From PALSA-693 sp963702305 (GTDB taxonomy: Bacteria; Actinomycetota; Acidimicrobiia; Acidimicrobiales; Palsa-688): a stretch of 64,000 nt of DNA. A program made the translations under genes and the position numbers. The stretch is taken from the NCBI GenBank assembly GCA_963702305.1, contig CAVPBX010000006.1, positions 186,001-250,000 of the forward strand. Reading direction: 5' to 3'. The stretch's first letter is position 1, and each line of letters starts with the position of its first letter. Below, piece after piece: positions 5,755 to 14,447 of this stretch. Below the pieces are notes generated by a model, which was not told where the DNA came from, made no database searches, and was given only the letters and a program-made list of their open reading frames with translations.

Positions 5755-8700
5755 GTGTTCCTGAAGTCGCTGACCCTCAAGGGTTTCAAATCGTTCGCGG
5801 AGACGACCACCCTGGAGTTCGAGCCCGGGGTGACGGTCGTGGTCGGCCCCAACGGCAGCGGCAAGTCCAATGTCGTCGACGCGGTCGCGTGGGTGTTGGG
5901 TGCTCAGGGCCCGAGCACCGTGCGGTCCGCGAAGATGGAGGACGTCATCTTCGCGGGCACCCCCACGCGCGCCGCGCTGGGCCGGGCGGAGGTATCGCTC
6001 ACCATCGACAACAGCGCCGGCCTGTTGCCCATCGACTTCTCCGAGGTCACCATCACCCGCACCCTGTTCCGCACGGGTGAATCGGAGTACGCCATCAACC
6101 GGGTGCCCTGCCGCCTGCTCGACATCCAGGAATTGCTGTCGGATACCGGCGTCGGCCGCCAGCAGCACGTGATCGTCTCCCAGGGCAACCTCGACGCCAT
6201 CCTCAACTCGCGCCCCGAGGAACGACGGCTGGTCATCGAGGAGGCGGCGGGGGTCCTCAAGTTCCGGCGGCGCAAGGAGCGGTCTGAGCGCCGGCTGGAG
6301 TCGACCGAGGCCAGCCTGGTCCGGCTGCAGGACCTGCTCCGCGAGGTCCGGCGCCAGCTTCGGCCGCTCGAAAAGCAGGCCGATGCCGCTCGGCGCCACG
6401 GCGACCTGGTCGGCGAGTTGGCGGCGGTGCGGCGCTACCTGCTGAGCGGGGAGCTCAGCGCGGTCGAGGCCCGATTGACGTCGGGGCTCCGGGAGCGGGG
6501 CGAGCTTGAGGGCGCCGAGCGGGAGTTGCGGGCCGCCCTGGCCGGCCTGGACGCCGACATCCTCCGGGCCGAGGTCGAGATGGCAACCGCGGCCGAGGCG
6601 GCCGACGTGGCCGACGTGGCCGATGGAGCTGATGCGACCGAGGGAGCCGATGTGGCTGCCCGCCCGGGCGCCAGACCGGCCGTGGACCTGGCCGAGTTGG
6701 TCTCGCGGGCCGAGGCGGACAAGGCCCGGGCCGCCGGCCTGGTGGCCCTGCTGGAGGAGCGGCAGCGGTCGGTGCAGCGGGCGCTCACCGCCACCACCGA
6801 CCAGGACGTCATCGCCGCGCTCGAAGCCGAGGCCGAGGCCCTGACCGAAGGGTTGGTCGGCGCCGACGAGGAAGCCACCGGATTGCTGCCCCTGGCCGAC
6901 GACCTGGCCGAGGCCGAGGCCGCGCTGGCGCAGGAGACCGAGGCGGTCGACGAGGCGTGGCGGCGGGACGAACCGCGAGTCACCGATCCCGGCGCCGAGG
7001 TCCGAGGCGAGCTGGTCGCGCTGCGAGCCTCGCTGGAGCAGTCCGCGGGCGAAGCCCATCGCCTCGAATCGCGGCTGGAGTCCATCCAGCGCCGGGTCGC
7101 CCGCTTGACGGCCGAGCGCGACCGGCTCCGGGGCGTGGTCGCCGATACCGAGGCGGCCCGCGGTCGCCTGGCCGACGACGAGCGCTCTGCCAACGCCAAG
7201 GCCAACCAAGCCGAAGCCGAGCTGGCCGCCGCCACGGACGCCCAGCGACAGGCCGACGCCGCCCAGCACCGGTGGTCGGCCCGCGAGGAGGCCCTGACCC
7301 AGGCCCTCGACGAGGCCCGGGCTCGGGCTGGCGCCGAGCGTCTGGCCGAAATCGGCGGGGTGATGGGCACCCTGGTCGAGCTGGTCGAGGTGGACGAGGG
7401 CTGCGAGGCCGCCTTCGAGGCCGCGGCGGGGGCCGTGCTGGCCGCGGTCGTCGTCGACGGTGTGAGCGCCGGCCGTCGCGGGCTGGCGGCTTTGCACCAG
7501 GCCGGCGCGCCCGGTGCGGTGGTCCCGTTGCCCGAGCGCGGCCCCGACCGCGGCGGCCCCGGCGACCCCCGCGGCGGGGACGCTACTGCCGCCAGCGCCG
7601 CGCTGCCGGAGGGTGCCACCTGGCTCCGCGACCTGGTGCGGGCGCGGTTGCCGGGTGTCGCGGCCCTGCTCGACCAACTCCTGGCCGACGCCGCGGTCGT
7701 CGAGGGTGGGTGGGAAACGGCCGTGGATGTGGCCATCGCCCGACCGGAGCTGGTGGTCGTCACGCGGGCCGGTGATCGCTGCGCCCAGGGGCTATGGCAG
7801 CTTCGGGCCGGTGCCACCGGCGCGACTGGTGCGGCCCTGGAGGAGGCCCGCCGGCAGGCCCGCGCCTCGGCCGCAGCGGCCGCCGCGGCCGAAAGCGACC
7901 TGCAGGCGGCCCGCCGGCAAGCCGCCGACACCGGGGCGCAACGCGACCGGGCGGCCCGGGAGGTCGAGGCGAACGACGCCCGTCACCGGGCCGCGACGGA
8001 TGCCCGGCAGCGAATCGATGCGGAGTGGGCGGAGGCCGACAGCGAGCACGCCGCGACGATCGTCCAGCGTCAGGAACTCGCCGACCGCCTCGAGCGCGAG
8101 CGAGCTCGGGTGGCCGAAATGGAGTCGCTCCTGCCCGCCCTCGAACAGAGGGCGGAGGCGGAGGCGGAGCGCGCTGCCGCCGAACGGGCGGCGCGGTCGA
8201 GGCTGGCCGAGCGGACGGCGGCCGTCGCCGCCCGGCGCCGGGAGCTGGAGGTCCGGGCCGCCGGCCTGGAGGAGCGCCGGACGATGACCGCCCGTCGCCT
8301 CGAGGAGGTCGAACAACGCCTCCGGCGCAACGTCGCCGAGCGGGACGGTGCCGCGGCCCGGCGCCAGCAGCTCGAGCGCATGGTGGCGGTGACCCCGCGC
8401 TTGCTCGGATTGGTTTCGGCCCGCCAGGGCGAGCTGGAAAATATGCTCGGTTGCCTGCGGGAGGCCCGCCGGGCCCAGGCGGAGGCGGCGCGGGCCCGGA
8501 CGGAGCGCTTGGAGCAGCTGCGTCGTCAGCGCAGCACCGCGGAGCGCCAGCTGGCCGAATCCCGCGAGCGGGCGAACCGGGTCGAGCTGGACCACACCGA
8601 GGCCCGATTGCGCCTCGAAGGACTCACCGAAGCGATCCGCCGGGACCTGGACTGCGAGCCGGAAGCGATACGGGGCTCGGAATGCCCGCCGTTGCCGCCG

Positions 8701-9360
8701 GGCACCAGCGCGTCGAGCCGGCGAGGCGAGCTGGAGCGGGAGCTGCGCCTGATGGGGCCCATCAACCCCCTGGCCCTGGAGGAGCACACCGCCCTGCTGG
8801 AGCGGCACCAGTTCCTCGAGGCGCAGTTGGAGGACGTCCGCAACGCTCGGCGCGAGCTGACGAAGGTGATCCGGGCGGTCGACGCCGAGATCGTCGAGGT
8901 GTTCCGGGCCGCTTACGCAGACGTGGCCGACAACTTCGAGCAGTTGTTCGCCACCTTGTTTCCTGGCGGCCAGGGCCGGCTGCGGCTGACCGACCCGGAC
9001 CACCTCTTGGAGACCGGCATCGAGGTCGAGGCCAGGCCGTCCGGCAAGAACGTTCGGCGCCTGTCGTTGCTTTCCGGTGGCGAACGCAGCCTCACCGCGA
9101 TGGCGTTCCTCTTTGCTGTCTTCCGCAGCCGGCCGTCGCCGTTCTACCTGATGGACGAGGTCGAAGCGGCCCTCGACGACGTCAATCTGCACCGCTTCCT
9201 CGACCTGCTGCACGAGTTTCGGGCTGAAGCGCAACTGCTGGTGGTCAGCCACCAGAAGCGCACCATGGAGGCGGCCGACTGCCTGTACGGGGTCACTATG
9301 GCGCCGGGCGGATCGTCCCGGGTCGTCAGCGAGCGGGTCGCGGTCACAGCGCCCAACTGA
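5755..9360 (+). CDS. smc: Chromosome segregation protein SMC
   Basis: This 1201-residue ATPase compacts and segregates chromosomes, normally with ScpA/ScpB (not in this window). Walker A GPNGSGKSN is at residues 31-39; the ABC signature LSLLSGGERS and Walker B FYLMDEVEAALDD lie in the last 120 residues. Long coiled coils flank a hinge around residues 520-660, where the globular sequence LAEIGGVMGTLVELV begins. An Ala/Asp-rich stretch at residues about 276-306 (repeated ADVAD) interrupts the N-terminal coiled coil and looks like a lineage-specific low-complexity insertion. Both ATPase halves are intact, so the gene should be functional. Confidence 0.96.
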   Translation: MFLKSLTLKGFKSFAETTTLEFEPGVTVVVGPNGSGKSNVVDAVAWVLGAQGPSTVRSAKMEDVIFAGTPTRAALGRAEVSLTIDNSAGLLPIDFSEVTITRTLFRTGESEYAINRVPCRLLDIQELLSDTGVGRQQHVIVSQGNLDAILNSRPEERRLVIEEAAGVLKFRRRKERSERRLESTEASLVRLQDLLREVRRQLRPLEKQADAARRHGDLVGELAAVRRYLLSGELSAVEARLTSGLRERGELEGAERELRAALAGLDADILRAEVEMATAAEAADVADVADGADATEGADVAARPGARPAVDLAELVSRAEADKARAAGLVALLEERQRSVQRALTATTDQDVIAALEAEAEALTEGLVGADEEATGLLPLADDLAEAEAALAQETEAVDEAWRRDEPRVTDPGAEVRGELVALRASLEQSAGEAHRLESRLESIQRRVARLTAERDRLRGVVADTEAARGRLADDERSANAKANQAEAELAAATDAQRQADAAQHRWSAREEALTQALDEARARAGAERLAEIGGVMGTLVELVEVDEGCEAAFEAAAGAVLAAVVVDGVSAGRRGLAALHQAGAPGAVVPLPERGPDRGGPGDPRGGDATAASAALPEGATWLRDLVRARLPGVAALLDQLLADAAVVEGGWETAVDVAIARPELVVVTRAGDRCAQGLWQLRAGATGATGAALEEARRQARASAAAAAAAESDLQAARRQAADTGAQRDRAAREVEANDARHRAATDARQRIDAEWAEADSEHAATIVQRQELADRLERERARVAEMESLLPALEQRAEAEAERAAAERAARSRLAERTAAVAARRRELEVRAAGLEERRTMTARRLEEVEQRLRRNVAERDGAAARRQQLERMVAVTPRLLGLVSARQGELENMLGCLREARRAQAEAARARTERLEQLRRQRSTAERQLAESRERANRVELDHTEARLRLEGLTEAIRRDLDCEPEAIRGSECPPLPPGTSASSRRGELERELRLMGPINPLALEEHTALLERHQFLEAQLEDVRNARRELTKVIRAVDAEIVEVFRAAYADVADNFEQLFATLFPGGQGRLRLTDPDHLLETGIEVEARPSGKNVRRLSLLSGGERSLTAMAFLFAVFRSRPSPFYLMDEVEAALDDVNLHRFLDLLHEFRAEAQLLVVSHQKRTMEAADCLYGVTMAPGGSSRVVSERVAVTAPN

Positions 9361-9375
9361 ACCCGCCCGGCGTTC

Positions 9376-9381
9376 TAGGCT
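9376..9381 (+). promoter_or_regulatory. -10 element, leaderless ftsY promoter
   Basis: TAGGCT ends 9 nt before the ftsY ATG (9391). The gap to the smc stop is only 30 nt, so ftsY may be read both from this site and by run-through from smc. Confidence 0.6.
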
Positions 9382-9390
9382 CGGCAACCC

Positions 9391-10545
9391 ATGCTCACCT
9401 TGCTCATCGTGCTGATCGCGGTGGCGGTGGTCCTCCTGGTGTCGGCGGGCTTCGTCGTGACCGGGCGCCGGCGGGTCTCCCGGCCGCCGGACCGCCCCAT
9501 CGCCCCGCCGGTCCCGCCCTCCGCCGAGTCGGCGACGGTCTCGCCAGCAGCCCCGGCTGCGGAGGAGATCCCGGCCGCCACCCCGGCTGGCGAACCCGAG
9601 GCTGGCGAACCGGAGGGCGGCGAGGCGCCGGCGGCGCCCGAGGAGCCCCCGCGGATGCGGGAGCGCCTGGGCCGGGCCCGATCACTGTTCGCCGGCTACC
9701 TGAGCTCCGTCCGGTCCCGGGACCGCATCGATGACGCCACCTGGGAGGAGCTGGAAGAGGCCCTGATCCTCGCCGACGTCGGAGCCGGGGTCACCGGCCG
9801 CATCCTCGACGACCTCCGGCGGCGGGTCAAACAGGAGGGGATCGCCAGTCCCGAGGAACTGGTGGGCGCGCTCAAGGCCGAACTGGTGACGATCCTTGAC
9901 GGGGACCGGGAGCTGCACCTCACCGAGGGTGCCACCAACGTGTGGTTGTTCGTGGGCGTCAACGGTGTCGGCAAGACGACGACCATCGGCAAGCTGGGGA
10001 TGCGCCAGGCCCGGCAGGGCCATCGGGTGGTCATGGCCGCCGGCGACACCTTCCGGGCCGCGGCCGCGGACCAGCTGGACCTGTGGGCGTCCCGGGTGGG
10101 CGCGTCCATCATCCGCGGCCACGAGGGCGGCGATCCGGGTGCGGTGGTCTTCGACGCCGTCCAGCACGCGGCTGCCCGCCACGCCGATCTGGTGCTGGCG
10201 GACACCGCCGGTCGGCTCCATACCAAGACGAACCTGATGGAGGAGCTGAAAAAGGTACGCCGGGTCGCCGAACGTCCTCCTGGTCACGTCAGCGAGGTGC
10301 TGCTGGTGATCGACGCCACCACCGGACAGAACGGGCTCATCCAAGCCCAGCAGTTCGCGGCTGCGACCGGTGTCACCGGCGTGGTGCTCACCAAGCTCGA
10401 CGGCACCGCCAAGGGCGGGATCGCCCTGGCCATCCAGGCCGAGTTGGGTATCCCGATCAAGCTGGTCGGCCTGGGCGAGGGACCGGAAGACCTGGTCGAA
10501 TTCGACGCCGTCGAGTTCGTCGACGCCCTCCTGTCCGAGGGCTGA
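9391..10545 (+). CDS. ftsY: Signal recognition particle receptor FtsY
   Basis: The 384-residue SRP receptor docks Ffh-ribosome complexes at the membrane for co-translational insertion. Residues 1-25 form a hydrophobic membrane anchor (LTLLIVLIAVAVVLLVSAGF), as in other actinobacterial FtsY, followed by a Pro/Ala/Glu-rich linker to about residue 90. The NG domain carries GVNGVGKTTT (about residues 189-198), the DTAGR motif and TKLDGTAKGG. The chain ends as usual soon after the last NG helix. It is separated from ffh by a minus-strand accessory block, with which it is convergent. Confidence 0.96.
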   Translation: MLTLLIVLIAVAVVLLVSAGFVVTGRRRVSRPPDRPIAPPVPPSAESATVSPAAPAAEEIPAATPAGEPEAGEPEGGEAPAAPEEPPRMRERLGRARSLFAGYLSSVRSRDRIDDATWEELEEALILADVGAGVTGRILDDLRRRVKQEGIASPEELVGALKAELVTILDGDRELHLTEGATNVWLFVGVNGVGKTTTIGKLGMRQARQGHRVVMAAGDTFRAAAADQLDLWASRVGASIIRGHEGGDPGAVVFDAVQHAAARHADLVLADTAGRLHTKTNLMEELKKVRRVAERPPGHVSEVLLVIDATTGQNGLIQAQQFAAATGVTGVVLTKLDGTAKGGIALAIQAELGIPIKLVGLGEGPEDLVEFDAVEFVDALLSEG

Positions 10546-10577
10546 GTTCCTCCGCCGGGCGAGGCGGTGACCGAGTG

Positions 10578-11420
10578 TTACGTCATGGTTGGGCGGGCCT
10601 GGACGATCGTCCAGCGGTTACCTTCCGGATCGTCGGCGATGTAGAACGGCAGCCCCCACGGGCTGTCCAACTTCTTGACGATGCGGGCCCCGTGTCGTTC
10701 GGCCCGGCGCTGATGGGCCTCGACGTCGTCGACGTACAGCCACGGCACGTGGATGGGCGCCCGACCACCGGCTGCCTCTTCGAGTTTGAAAAGCATCAGC
10801 GAGCTGTTGCCCACCCGGAACTCGATCCACGGATGTCCGTACTCGCCCTCGGGAAGGGGGTCGGCAGCCTCGGGCAGCGGGTCCGGCGACTCGAGCCCGA
10901 ACGCCTGGGCCAGCCAGCGGGCGGCCGCGGCCGGCTTGGCGTAGTAGACGGCGAGGGCCAAGCGGGCCAGATCCTGCACCTGATGCGGCGCCCTGTCCCG
11001 CCGGGCGCACCAGGTCGGGAACCACTTGGGGACGACCCGCACCCAGGCCGTGCCGCCCCGGTCCTCGCCGGCCGCGGGGATGCGGGCTACCACGTGGACG
11101 ACCGTGCCGGGCCCGGCCGGATCGAAACGCACCTCGGTCTCGACGTCGTCGATGGAGCTGCGCCACGCCAGGCGCTTCCCCGGCTCCCACTCGGTGATGC
11201 GGGCCAGCTCGAGGGCGTCGCCGGTGGTGTCGTCGTAGACCTCGAGCAGGCGGCCGCCCACCCCGGGCTCGCAGCGCATGGCCAGGACCCGGCCGCCAGC
11301 GTGGTGGTTGATCGGGCCGCGTACCCACCACAGGTCCAACTCCTCGGTGAAGGCCCGGAAGGCGGTCTCCGGATCGACGGCGACATCGATGGTCGACGTG
11401 ACCGAGCGGTCTGCGCTCAT
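10578..11420 (-). CDS. SRPBCC (AHSA1-like) and VOC/glyoxalase-like fusion protein
   Basis: The 280-residue protein joins two small-molecule-binding folds. Residues 1 to about 145 resemble AHSA1-type SRPBCC domains (TSTIDVAVDPETAFRAFT, later GGRLLEVYDD). Residues about 150-280 resemble a bleomycin-resistance/glyoxalase VOC domain (WIEFRVGNSSLMLF, ending FYIADDPEGNRWTIVQARP). The ATG at 11420 overlaps the stop of the upstream ArsR gene (ATGA), so the two are coupled; ArsR-SRPBCC pairs are common in actinobacteria. The ligand or substrate is unknown. Catalytic VOC metal ligands cannot be assigned with confidence, so it may bind rather than transform its ligand. Confidence 0.82.
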   Translation of the reverse strand: MSADRSVTSTIDVAVDPETAFRAFTEELDLWWVRGPINHHAGGRVLAMRCEPGVGGRLLEVYDDTTGDALELARITEWEPGKRLAWRSSIDDVETEVRFDPAGPGTVVHVVARIPAAGEDRGGTAWVRVVPKWFPTWCARRDRAPHQVQDLARLALAVYYAKPAAAARWLAQAFGLESPDPLPEAADPLPEGEYGHPWIEFRVGNSSLMLFKLEEAAGGRAPIHVPWLYVDDVEAHQRRAERHGARIVKKLDSPWGLPFYIADDPEGNRWTIVQARPTMT

Positions 11421-11758
11421 TGGTAGCCCTTTCGCTCGAGGTGGCGTTTGAACCCGCCGAGTTGCTCGTCCCAGTGGGCCTGGAGCTGATCGAGCCATGC
11501 TCGCACCGCCACCAGGGACTCCTGCCGGAGGTGAAACAGCCGCACCCGGGCGTCCCCGGGCGGCCGCTCGTCGGCCACGATCCCGGCCTGGAGCAAGGCC
11601 CGAAGGTGCTTGCTCATGACCGGAGGGGCGACGCCCAGGCCCTCGGCGAGCTCCCCTGCCCGCCGTGGCCCGGCGCTCAGGATCTCGATGACGCGCAGGC
11701 GGGCCGGATCGGCCAGGGCCTGTAGTACCGACGCCACCTCACCCGCATCTCGACTCAC
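11417..11758 (-). CDS. ArsR-family winged-helix repressor
   Basis: A 113-residue DNA-binding protein: LQALADPARLRVIEIL opens the winged helix and APPVMSKHLRALLQAG is the recognition helix, with no metal-binding cysteines. The TTG at 11776 would start a 119-residue form. However, TTGACA (11795-11790) and TAACTA (11773-11768) form a good minus-strand promoter whose spacer contains that TTG, so the GTG at 11758 at the transcript 5' end is the more likely, leaderless start. A 26-bp palindrome over the promoter suggests autorepression. It probably controls the coupled SRPBCC-VOC gene; the inducer is unknown. Confidence 0.87.
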   Translation of the reverse strand: MSRDAGEVASVLQALADPARLRVIEILSAGPRRAGELAEGLGVAPPVMSKHLRALLQAGIVADERPPGDARVRLFHLRQESLVAVRAWLDQLQAHWDEQLGGFKRHLERKGYQ

Positions 11759-11764
11759 TTCGAT

Positions 11765-11790
11765 AATAGTTACCAAGAGAGGAAACTATT
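11765..11790 (-). promoter_or_regulatory. ArsR autoregulatory operator overlapping its promoter
   Basis: AATAGTTACC (11765-11774) and GGAAACTATT (11781-11790) are inverted 10-bp arms with one mismatch and a 6-bp centre. The palindrome covers the spacer and -10 of a TTGACA/TAACTA promoter with 17-bp spacing, so a bound ArsR dimer would block RNA polymerase. It is AT-rich against the GC-rich surroundings. Confidence 0.75.
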
Positions 11791-11830
11791 GTCAATAGCG
11801 GCGCGTCCATCGGGGCCGTGCTGGACTTGG

Positions 11831-12643
11831 TCAGCGGAGCAGGAGGATGCGGATGCGCCGGCCGGCGATCGCGACCCCGATGACAGCCATGGCGACCAGG
11901 TAGGCCGCATGGCCCAGCGCCGCCGGGCCGACCTGGCCCAGGGTCAGGGCCCGCACCAGGCTGATCCCGTGGAACAGCGGCGTGCACTCGACCGTCAGCT
12001 GCAGCCAGCGGGGGTAGGTGGACACGGGGTAGAAGGTGGTGGAGAAGAGGAACAGCGGGAGCAAGACCAGCTGGACCAGGTCGAAGTCCGTCCAGCTCCG
12101 CATATAGGTGGTGGCCGCCATCCCCGCCGCGGAGAAGGCGAACCCGATCAGCACCGCGGCAGGGAGGGCCAGGATCGACCAGAACGATTCCAGGTCGCCG
12201 AGCGCCGCCATCATGACCACGAAGATGGCGGCGTAGAAGGTGCCGCGCAGCTGGGCATAGGTGATCTCACCGCGGGCCACGTCGGTGGCCTCCAGCGGCG
12301 TGGCCAGCATGGCGTCGAAGACCTTGGCGTACTTGAGCTTGAAGTACACGTTGAACGTGCTCTCGTACACGGCGCCGTTCATGACCGAGGCCGCCAGCAG
12401 GGCGGGCGCCACATACGCGGCGTACCGGATGGTGGTGTGGTGAGGGCCGGGGATCCCGCCGACCAGCTTGCCGATGCCGATCCCGATCGAGAGGAGGTAG
12501 AAGACCGGTTCGGCGATGCCGGACAGCGGCACCCACCAGGTGCGCCGGGCGACCAACAGGTCGCGCTCCACCAGGCGCCGGCCGCGACCCAGGCCGAACA
12601 CGGCCGGCGGGATGACCCGCAGCGCCAGCGTCCGGCTGGTCAC
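11831..12643 (-). CDS. ABC-2 type transporter permease (second permease)
   Basis: The 270-residue membrane protein has about six hydrophobic helices and the ABC-2/NodJ-DrrB pattern FDAMLATPLEATDVARGE. The start is GTG 12643, whose GTGA overlaps the stop of the preceding permease; an upstream extension of the open frame lies in that permease and is rejected. With the other permease and the ATPase it would form an exporter of the drug/polysaccharide type. The two permeases share the MLATPL..DV..G motif and topology, so they look like an ancient tandem duplication forming a heterodimer. The substrate is unknown. Confidence 0.85.
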   Translation of the reverse strand: MTSRTLALRVIPPAVFGLGRGRRLVERDLLVARRTWWVPLSGIAEPVFYLLSIGIGIGKLVGGIPGPHHTTIRYAAYVAPALLAASVMNGAVYESTFNVYFKLKYAKVFDAMLATPLEATDVARGEITYAQLRGTFYAAIFVVMMAALGDLESFWSILALPAAVLIGFAFSAAGMAATTYMRSWTDFDLVQLVLLPLFLFSTTFYPVSTYPRWLQLTVECTPLFHGISLVRALTLGQVGPAALGHAAYLVAMAVIGVAIAGRRIRILLLR

Positions 12644-13419
12644 GTGCGCAACCGGGCCCTGAAGGTACGGGTGGCCAAAAGCACCCCGACGCCGGTGAGG
12701 CCGATCAGGTAGGCCACATGGACCGCGGCTCCCGTCGCCGAGAGCTGCCCCAGGGTCAGGCGCCGGCACAGGTCCACGCCATGCCACAGGGGGGTGGCGT
12801 AGGCGACCACCCGGAGCCCCACCGGCAGCTGGCTGAGGGGGAAGAACACCCCCGAGAAGAGGAAGAGCGGGATGACCCCGAGCCGGAACACCAGGGGGAA
12901 GGCCTGCTCGTTTTCCTGGCTGGCGGCGAACGCCGCCATTGGCGTGGCGAATGCCATTCCGGCCAGCACCCCCGCGGGGAGGACGGCCAGCGTCTCGAAC
13001 GAAGGAGTGGTACCGAAGGCGGCCATGACGACCAGGTAGGCGGCCACCGCGGTGGCCACCCGGGTGGCGATCCAGATCAGGTGGCCGGCCAGGACGTCGC
13101 CGACCCGCAGCGGCGTGGCGAGCATGCCGAAGTAGGTGCGGTTCCACTTGATGGCGCCCATGATCGGAAACAGGGCCTCGCCGGCCGCGGTGGTGACCGC
13201 GGTCGTGGCCGCGAGCGCCGGGGCGACGAACTGGAGGTAGCTGATGTGGCCGAGGGTGGCGGTGTGCCCGCCCTTGTTGATGAAGGAGCCGAGCCCCACC
13301 CCCATGGCGGCCAGGTACAGCACCGGGCTCACGAAGGTGGTGGCCATCGAGCCTCGCCAGGTCCGCCGGTAGGAGAGGGCGAAGTACCCGAAGGCTCGCA
13401 GTGACGGGGGAGTGGCCAC
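12640..13419 (-). CDS. ABC-2 type transporter permease (first permease)
   Basis: A 259-residue integral membrane protein with six predicted helices and the ABC-2 family segment YFGMLATPLRVGDVLAGH, followed by the loop and helix FRLGVIPLFLFSGVFFPLSQLP typical of this superfamily. The GTG start is 7 nt after the ATPase stop and the C-terminus overlaps the next permease by 4 nt, so the three genes form one tightly coupled minus-strand operon. Presumably it forms half of the membrane channel. The exported compound cannot be deduced. Confidence 0.85.
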   Translation of the reverse strand: MATPPSLRAFGYFALSYRRTWRGSMATTFVSPVLYLAAMGVGLGSFINKGGHTATLGHISYLQFVAPALAATTAVTTAAGEALFPIMGAIKWNRTYFGMLATPLRVGDVLAGHLIWIATRVATAVAAYLVVMAAFGTTPSFETLAVLPAGVLAGMAFATPMAAFAASQENEQAFPLVFRLGVIPLFLFSGVFFPLSQLPVGLRVVAYATPLWHGVDLCRRLTLGQLSATGAAVHVAYLIGLTGVGVLLATRTFRARLRT

Positions 13420-13426
13420 GGCGCGC

Positions 13427-14356
13427 TCAGTCGACCAGGTGGCGGCCGGTCAGGCGCAGGAACACGTCCTCGAGCGTCCCCCGCCGCACCAGGACGCTCA
13501 ACGGCTCGAGCCCCCGGTGGTAGACGTTCTCGACGGCGGAGTCCCCCTCGTCGGTGTAGAGCAGGAGCCGGTCGGGCAGGGTCTCGAGCCGCTCCGGGAT
13601 GTCGGCGATCTTGGCGGCCATCCGTTCGCTCTCGCCCGGACCGAAACGCAGCTCGACCACCTCTCGGGTGGAGTACCGGGCGATGAGGTCCCGGGGTGAG
13701 CCCTCGGCGGCGATGCGGCCGCCGTCCATGACGACGAGCCGGTCGCAGAGCTGCTCGGCCTCGTCCATGTAGTGGGTCGTCAACACCAGGGTGACCCCTT
13801 CGGCCTTGAGTCGGTACAGCCGGTCCCAGAGGGCGTGGCGGGCCTGCGGGTCGAGCCCGGTAGTGGGCTCGTCGAGCAGCAACAGGTCCGGTTCGTTGAC
13901 CAGCGAGCGGGCGATCGTCAAGCGACGCTTCATGCCCCCGGACAGCGGATCGACCCGGTCGTCGGCCCGCTCGGTGAGTTGGGCGAATTCGAGCAGGCGG
14001 TCGATGCGCGCCCGCAGTTCCGGGCGCGGCAGGTCGAAATAGCGGCCGTACACGTACAGGTTCTCGCGGACGGTGAGCTCCAGATCGAGGTTGTCCTCCT
14101 GGGGGACGACGCCGAGGCGGGCCCGGATGGCGGGACCGTCGCGGTCGGGATCGAGGCCCAGCACGGTGAGCTCCCCGCCGGTCCGCGGTGACACCGCCGC
14201 GATCATGCGCATGGTCGAGCTCTTCCCAGCTCCGTTGGGGCCCAGAAAGCCGAAGACCTCGCCGGGACTGACCGCGAAGTCCACCGCGTCAACGGCGCGC
14301 AGGTTTGCGAAGGTCTTCGTGAGGCCGCGCGCGTAGACCAGCGGTTCCCCGGGCAC
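13427..14356 (-). CDS. ABC transporter ATP-binding protein (DrrA/NodI-like)
   Basis: The 309-residue ATPase drives the two adjacent permeases. It has Walker A GPNGAGKSST (about residues 39-48), Q-loop VPQEDNLD, signature LSGGMKRRL, Walker B LLLLDEPTTGLD and the H-loop TTHYMDEAEQL, all intact. A C-terminal domain of about 90 residues follows, as in DrrA-type exporter ATPases. It is first in the minus-strand operon and divergent from ffh, sharing a 91-bp intergenic region. No nearby biosynthetic or regulatory gene indicates the substrate. Confidence 0.9.
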   Translation of the reverse strand: MPGEPLVYARGLTKTFANLRAVDAVDFAVSPGEVFGFLGPNGAGKSSTMRMIAAVSPRTGGELTVLGLDPDRDGPAIRARLGVVPQEDNLDLELTVRENLYVYGRYFDLPRPELRARIDRLLEFAQLTERADDRVDPLSGGMKRRLTIARSLVNEPDLLLLDEPTTGLDPQARHALWDRLYRLKAEGVTLVLTTHYMDEAEQLCDRLVVMDGGRIAAEGSPRDLIARYSTREVVELRFGPGESERMAAKIADIPERLETLPDRLLLYTDEGDSAVENVYHRGLEPLSVLVRRGTLEDVFLRLTGRHLVD

Positions 14357-14431
14357 CGGACGTTTCTATCCGATGACCCGTAGCCGCGCTCACGATTTTG
14401 CCGGCGAGCCGAGCAAGCGGATCGGGTGGTC

Positions 14432-14437
14432 TACGCT
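14432..14437 (+). promoter_or_regulatory. -10 element for ffh
   Basis: TACGCT lies 10 nt upstream of the ffh ATG (14448) and fits the near-leaderless promoter pattern of this window. It also supports the ATG rather than an upstream start at 14373. Confidence 0.45.
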
Positions 14438-14447
14438 GGTAGACCGC

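Noticed and set aside
4366..7677. A 1103-codon open frame on the minus strand opposite rnc, mutM and smc
   Set aside because: It is antisense to three well-conserved genes, has Gly/Ala/Leu/Arg-biased composition and no recognisable domain; such frames arise from GC-rich third positions.
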